Positions 61,142 to 64,000 of a stretch of DNA of 64,000 bases are shown here, in pieces. Origin of the DNA: Prauserella flavalba (GTDB lineage: Bacteria > Actinomycetota > Actinomycetes > Mycobacteriales > Pseudonocardiaceae); assembly GCF_003202235.1 (NCBI RefSeq), contig NZ_MASU01000002.1, positions 310,001 through 374,000 of the forward strand. The letters are read 5' to 3'. Position 1 is the first letter of the stretch. Every line of letters begins with the position of its first letter. The notes beneath the pieces were generated by a model, which did no database searches, had not been told where the DNA came from, and saw nothing but the letters and a program-made list of their open reading frames with translations. Made by a program: the position numbers and the translations under genes.

Positions 61142-62812
61142 GTGAACCCTTCCACCGCGCAGGCGAGGGTCATCGTCGACGAGCTCGTTCGCAACACCGT
61201 GTCCCACGTGGTGCTGAGCCCGGGGTCGCGCAACGCGCCGCTGTCGCTGGCGCTGTACGAGGCGGCCGCCGAGGGCAAGCTCACCCTGCACGTCCGCATC
61301 GACGAGCGGGGCGGGGCGTTCCTCGCGCTCGGCATCGCGGCGCGTACCGGACGGCCCGTGGCCGTGGTGTGCACGTCGGGCACGGCCGCCGCGAACTTCC
61401 ACCCCGCCGTGCTGGAGGCCGACCGCGCGGGCGTGCCGCTGATCGTGCTCACCGCCGACCGCCCGCCTGAGCTGCGCGCGGCCGGGGCGAACCAGGTGAT
61501 CGACCAGCACAACCTCTACGGCGACGCCGTGCGCTACTTCGACGAGCTCGCGGTCGCCGAGCGCGGGGCGGGCCAGAACGCGTACTGGCGCAGCCAGGTG
61601 TGCCGGGCGTGGAACGCCGCGTACGGCGAGTGGCGGTGCGGCCCGGTCCACCTCAACGTGCCGTTTCGCGAGCCGCTGGTGCCCGACGGCGACGACGAGT
61701 GGTACGAGTCGCTCGACGGCCGCCCGCAGGGCGCCCGCTGGACAGAGCTGCCCGACTTCGGTGCGCTGCCGTCGTTCGTGGTCCCCTCGGCAAGGCACGG
61801 GCTGGTGATCGCGTGCGACGCCGGGGTGCGCGCGGCGAGCGAGTGGGCCGAGCAGCACGGCTGGCCCGTGGTGTCGGAGACCGGCGGGCTCGGCCTCGGC
61901 GGCGCGACCGCGATCTCGGGCGGGGCGTGGGTGCTCGGCGTCGAGGAGTTCATCGCCGCGCACAAGCCGGAGCAGGTGCTGTGCATCGGGAGGCCCACGG
62001 TGTTCCGGCAGGTCCAGCGTGTGCTCTCGGACCCGTCGATCGAGGTGCTGCTGGTGCGGCCCGACTCGGACTGGCCCGCGCCGTCGCACAACGTGCGCCA
62101 GGTGGGGCAGTGGTTCGACGAGCCCACCAAGCCGTCGGACCCGGAGTGGCTCGCGCGCTGGCAGCGGGCGGACGCCGCGGCCACCGAGACCGTGCGGGAC
62201 CTGCTCGCCGCCGAGCCGTGGCCGAGCGGGTTGCGCGTGGCCGAGGAACTGGTGCGCGGGCTGCCGCAAGACTCGCTGCTGGTGGTCGGCTCGTCCAACC
62301 CGGCGCGGGACGTCGCGCTGGCCGGCGGGCAGCGGCCCGACGTGCTGGTGCACCGCAACCGCGGCGTCGCGGGCATCGACGGCACGGTGTCCACGGCGAT
62401 CGGCGCGGCCACGGTGCACCGAGGGCCGTCGTACGCGCTGCTCGGCGACCTGACGTTCCTGCACGACATCAACGGCCTGCTCACCGGTCCCGCCGAGCAA
62501 CGCCCCGACCTCACGATCGTGGTGCTCAACGACGACGGCGGCGGCATCTTCTCGCTGCTGGAGCAGGGCGCCCCCGAGCACAGCGACGCCTTCGAGCGGG
62601 TGTTCGGCACCCCGCACGGCGCCGACCTGGCCGCGCTGTGCGCCGGGTACCACGTGCCGCACACGCTCGCCGAGACGCTCACGGAGTTTCGCGCCGCACT
62701 GCGCCCGCAGCCCGGCCTGCGCGTGGTGGAGGTGCGAGTGGACCGTTCGCGGCACCGGGACCTGCACGCTCGGCTCCGCGCCGCCGTGGCCGAGTCGGTC
62801 ACCAGCTCCTGA
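61142..62812 (+). CDS. menD: 2-succinyl-5-enolpyruvyl-6-hydroxy-3-cyclohexene-1-carboxylate synthase
   Basis: 556 residues. Thiamine-diphosphate enzyme of early menaquinone synthesis. Pyr domain: VVLSPGSRNAPLSLAL near 22, RIDERGGAFLALGIAARTGR near 51 with the catalytic Glu, and CTSGTAAANFHPAV near 77. PP domain: LLGDLTFLHDINGLL near 434 and VVLNDDGGGIFSLLEQ near 461, the Mg2+/ThDP site. GTG 61142 with GAGGGG upstream. Divergent from menB-menE, compactly organising the pathway. Confidence 0.96.
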   Translation: MNPSTAQARVIVDELVRNTVSHVVLSPGSRNAPLSLALYEAAAEGKLTLHVRIDERGGAFLALGIAARTGRPVAVVCTSGTAAANFHPAVLEADRAGVPLIVLTADRPPELRAAGANQVIDQHNLYGDAVRYFDELAVAERGAGQNAYWRSQVCRAWNAAYGEWRCGPVHLNVPFREPLVPDGDDEWYESLDGRPQGARWTELPDFGALPSFVVPSARHGLVIACDAGVRAASEWAEQHGWPVVSETGGLGLGGATAISGGAWVLGVEEFIAAHKPEQVLCIGRPTVFRQVQRVLSDPSIEVLLVRPDSDWPAPSHNVRQVGQWFDEPTKPSDPEWLARWQRADAAATETVRDLLAAEPWPSGLRVAEELVRGLPQDSLLVVGSSNPARDVALAGGQRPDVLVHRNRGVAGIDGTVSTAIGAATVHRGPSYALLGDLTFLHDINGLLTGPAEQRPDLTIVVLNDDGGGIFSLLEQGAPEHSDAFERVFGTPHGADLAALCAGYHVPHTLAETLTEFRAALRPQPGLRVVEVRVDRSRHRDLHARLRAAVAESVTSS

Positions 62813-62817
62813 CGGAT

Positions 62818-62917
62818 GCAGTGAAGGCCACCTTCCCTGCGTTGATCGAACACAGCGGCGCGGAGCGCCTCCGTTTGGGTGGTGGCGGGAGACAGGCGCA
62901 GGCATGGTGGCCTTCAC
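62818..62917. repeat. Intergenic repeat, copy 8 (long form, inverted)
   Basis: Reverse-complement counterpart of the 16910-17017 element: the same arms and the same inner core of about 50 bases (GGCGCGGAG, TTTGGGTGGTGG, GGGAGAC on plus). Roughly 88% identical by eye, with one 4-base indel. Between menD and the M1 peptidase gene. Confidence 0.85.
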
Positions 62918-62976
62918 GGTCGGGCAACAGGGACAAGAGCCGCCTTTCGGCTGTGTTCCCCAGGTGAAAACGGCGC

Positions 62977-62982
62977 TAGTTT
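62977..62982 (+). promoter_or_regulatory. -10 element of the M1 peptidase gene (leaderless)
   Basis: TAGTTT, seven bases before ATG 62990; no ribosome-binding site is visible. Confidence 0.55.
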
Positions 62983-62989
62983 GCCCGCC

Positions 62990-64000
62990 ATGCGCCTTCC
63001 CACACGCGCCGCTACCGGCGCAGTCGCGACGGGTCTCGCGACGGTTCTCCTGGCGACCACGGCCAGTGCGGCTCCCGCACCCGGTGACCCCGGGCTCGGC
63101 GACCCGTACTACCCGGGCGCGGGCAACGGCGGTTACGACGTCGCCCACTACGACATCCGGCTCACCTACCAGCCGGACACCGACCGGCTGGCGGGCACCA
63201 CCACGATCCTCGCCACCACCACGCAGGAACTCTCCAGCTTCAACCTCGACTTCGGGCTCAAGGTCGACTCGGTGCGGGTGAACAACCAGCCCGCCCAGTT
63301 CGCCAAGGACCCCGACGACTTCACCGAGCTGGTGGTCACGCCGCGAAAGCCCCTGGCGAAGAACCAGTTCGTGACCGTGGTCGTCACCTACGCCGACGTG
63401 CCCTCGAAGATCACCATCGACGGCTACCAGGCGTGGAAGAAGACGCCGACCGGCGCGCTCGGCGTCGACCAGCCGACCATCGCCGAGTGGTGGTACCCGT
63501 CGAACGACCACCCGACCGACAAGGCGACCTTCGACATCTCCGTCGAGGTGCCCGACGACGTCTCGGCCCTGTCCAACGGCACGCTCGTGCGCAAGACCAA
63601 GCAGCGCAAGGACTGGACGCGCTGGAACTGGCGCAGCACCGAGCCGATGGCGACCTACCTCGCGTTCATCGCGGTCGGCGACTACGAGGTGCTGCAGTCG
63701 GAGACGCCGAGCGGCCAGCCGTTCGTCACCGCCTACGACCCGCTGCTCGGGCCGAGCCTGCCCGCCGCGAAGGCGAGCATCGAGCGCTCGCCCGAGGTCG
63801 TCGAGTTCCTGGAGGGCTACTTCGGCCCGTACCCGTTCGAGGCGCAGGGCGGCATCGCCACCACGGGCCTCGGCTTCGCGCTGGAGAACCAGACGCGCTC
63901 GGTGTACGACGCGGCGTTCTTCCGCTCCGGCACCAACATGTCCGTGGTGGTGCACGAGAACGCCCACCAGTGGTTCGGCGACTCCGTCGCGCTCGGCGCG
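62990..64000 (+). CDS. Secreted M1-family metallopeptidase (aminopeptidase N-like), partial (3' end outside window)
   Basis: 337 residues visible. Sec signal peptide (AATGAVATGLATVLLATTAS, cleavage after ASA near residue 28). Beta-saddle domain with YDVAHYDIRLTYQPDTD near 48, and the exopeptidase region before the active site, LGFALENQTRS near 293, replaces the classical GAMEN with a Gly-Phe-Ala-Leu-Glu-Asn form. Zinc motif HENAH in VVVHENAHQWFGDS near 322. The remainder of the catalytic domain runs past the window edge. Confidence 0.93.
   Translation, partial: MRLPTRAATGAVATGLATVLLATTASAAPAPGDPGLGDPYYPGAGNGGYDVAHYDIRLTYQPDTDRLAGTTTILATTTQELSSFNLDFGLKVDSVRVNNQPAQFAKDPDDFTELVVTPRKPLAKNQFVTVVVTYADVPSKITIDGYQAWKKTPTGALGVDQPTIAEWWYPSNDHPTDKATFDISVEVPDDVSALSNGTLVRKTKQRKDWTRWNWRSTEPMATYLAFIAVGDYEVLQSETPSGQPFVTAYDPLLGPSLPAAKASIERSPEVVEFLEGYFGPYPFEAQGGIATTGLGFALENQTRSVYDAAFFRSGTNMSVVVHENAHQWFGDSVALGA

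Noticed and set aside
60170-63967. 1265-codon open frame on the minus strand
   Set aside because: Only the first 307 codons upstream of the stop are menB; the rest is antisense to menD and the M1 peptidase, Arg/His-rich, a product of high GC bias.

Overview
High-GC actinobacterial chromosome. Gene content (mycothiol synthesis, SenX3-RegX3, BldC, a BldN-type sigma factor, menaquinone and Rex-hem genes) and a gene order closely matching the Mycobacterium tuberculosis stretch from about Rv0481c to Rv0555 point to the order Mycobacteriales/Pseudonocardiales. A Pseudonocardiaceae member (Amycolatopsis, Saccharomonospora or Prauserella type) is the best guess; the assignment is inferred from synteny and protein recognition, not from a search.

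Layout. 1-4.4 kb: iron/siderophore transport, with an exporter-type ABC protein (cut by the window edge, with a degenerate Walker A) divergent from two FecCD permeases and a FecE-type ATPase, and two IdeR/DmdR-like iron boxes between them. 4.4-9.5 kb (minus strand): purU, a mycothiol-dependent-isomerase-like protein, a DedA protein, an OlsA/OlsB-like acyltransferase pair (ornithine lipid), a methyltransferase and a DUF2505 protein. 9.5-22 kb: cell wall, mycothiol and phosphate signalling (murB, an L,D-transpeptidase, mshA, gpmA, senX3-regX3, ppx). 22-30 kb: sugar isomerase, proline dehydrogenase, thioesterase, proC, an excisionase-like HTH protein, the 33-residue ribosomal protein bS22, a GalE2-like protein, an acyltransferase and a SerB1-like HAD phosphatase. 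30-36 kb: a BldN/RsbN-like sigma/anti-sigma pair, an acyl-CoA synthetase, a glutaredoxin, a membrane molybdopterin oxidoreductase and a fasciclin lipoprotein. 36.5-48 kb: haem synthesis (rex-hemA-hemC-hemD, hemB, hemL). 48-53 kb: cytochrome c maturation (TlpA-like, ccdA, resB, ccsB). 53-62.8 kb: a MinD-like ATPase, bldC, an Lrp regulator, a Cds1-like enzyme and the menaquinone genes menA, menE, menB and menD. The window ends inside a secreted M1 aminopeptidase.

How it fits together. Much of the window serves the respiratory chain: iron uptake, haem, cytochrome c assembly and menaquinone. Rex, which senses the NADH/NAD+ ratio, heads the hemACD operon and has a near-consensus operator over its own promoter.

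The most useful signals beyond gene calls are: (i) at least 16 genes with a TANNNT -10 hexamer 6-8 nt before the start codon, the signature of leaderless transcripts, which also fixes several starts; (ii) an intergenic hairpin repeat family with short and long forms; (iii) a 725-bp gene-free region before gpmA with tandem repeats and stacked hairpins; (iv) degenerate catalytic motifs in the exporter-type ABC protein and in the methyltransferase half of HemD. I see no tRNA, rRNA, CRISPR array, prophage or insertion sequence, and nothing that looks like a new defence or biosynthetic system; the window is mostly conserved core genome.
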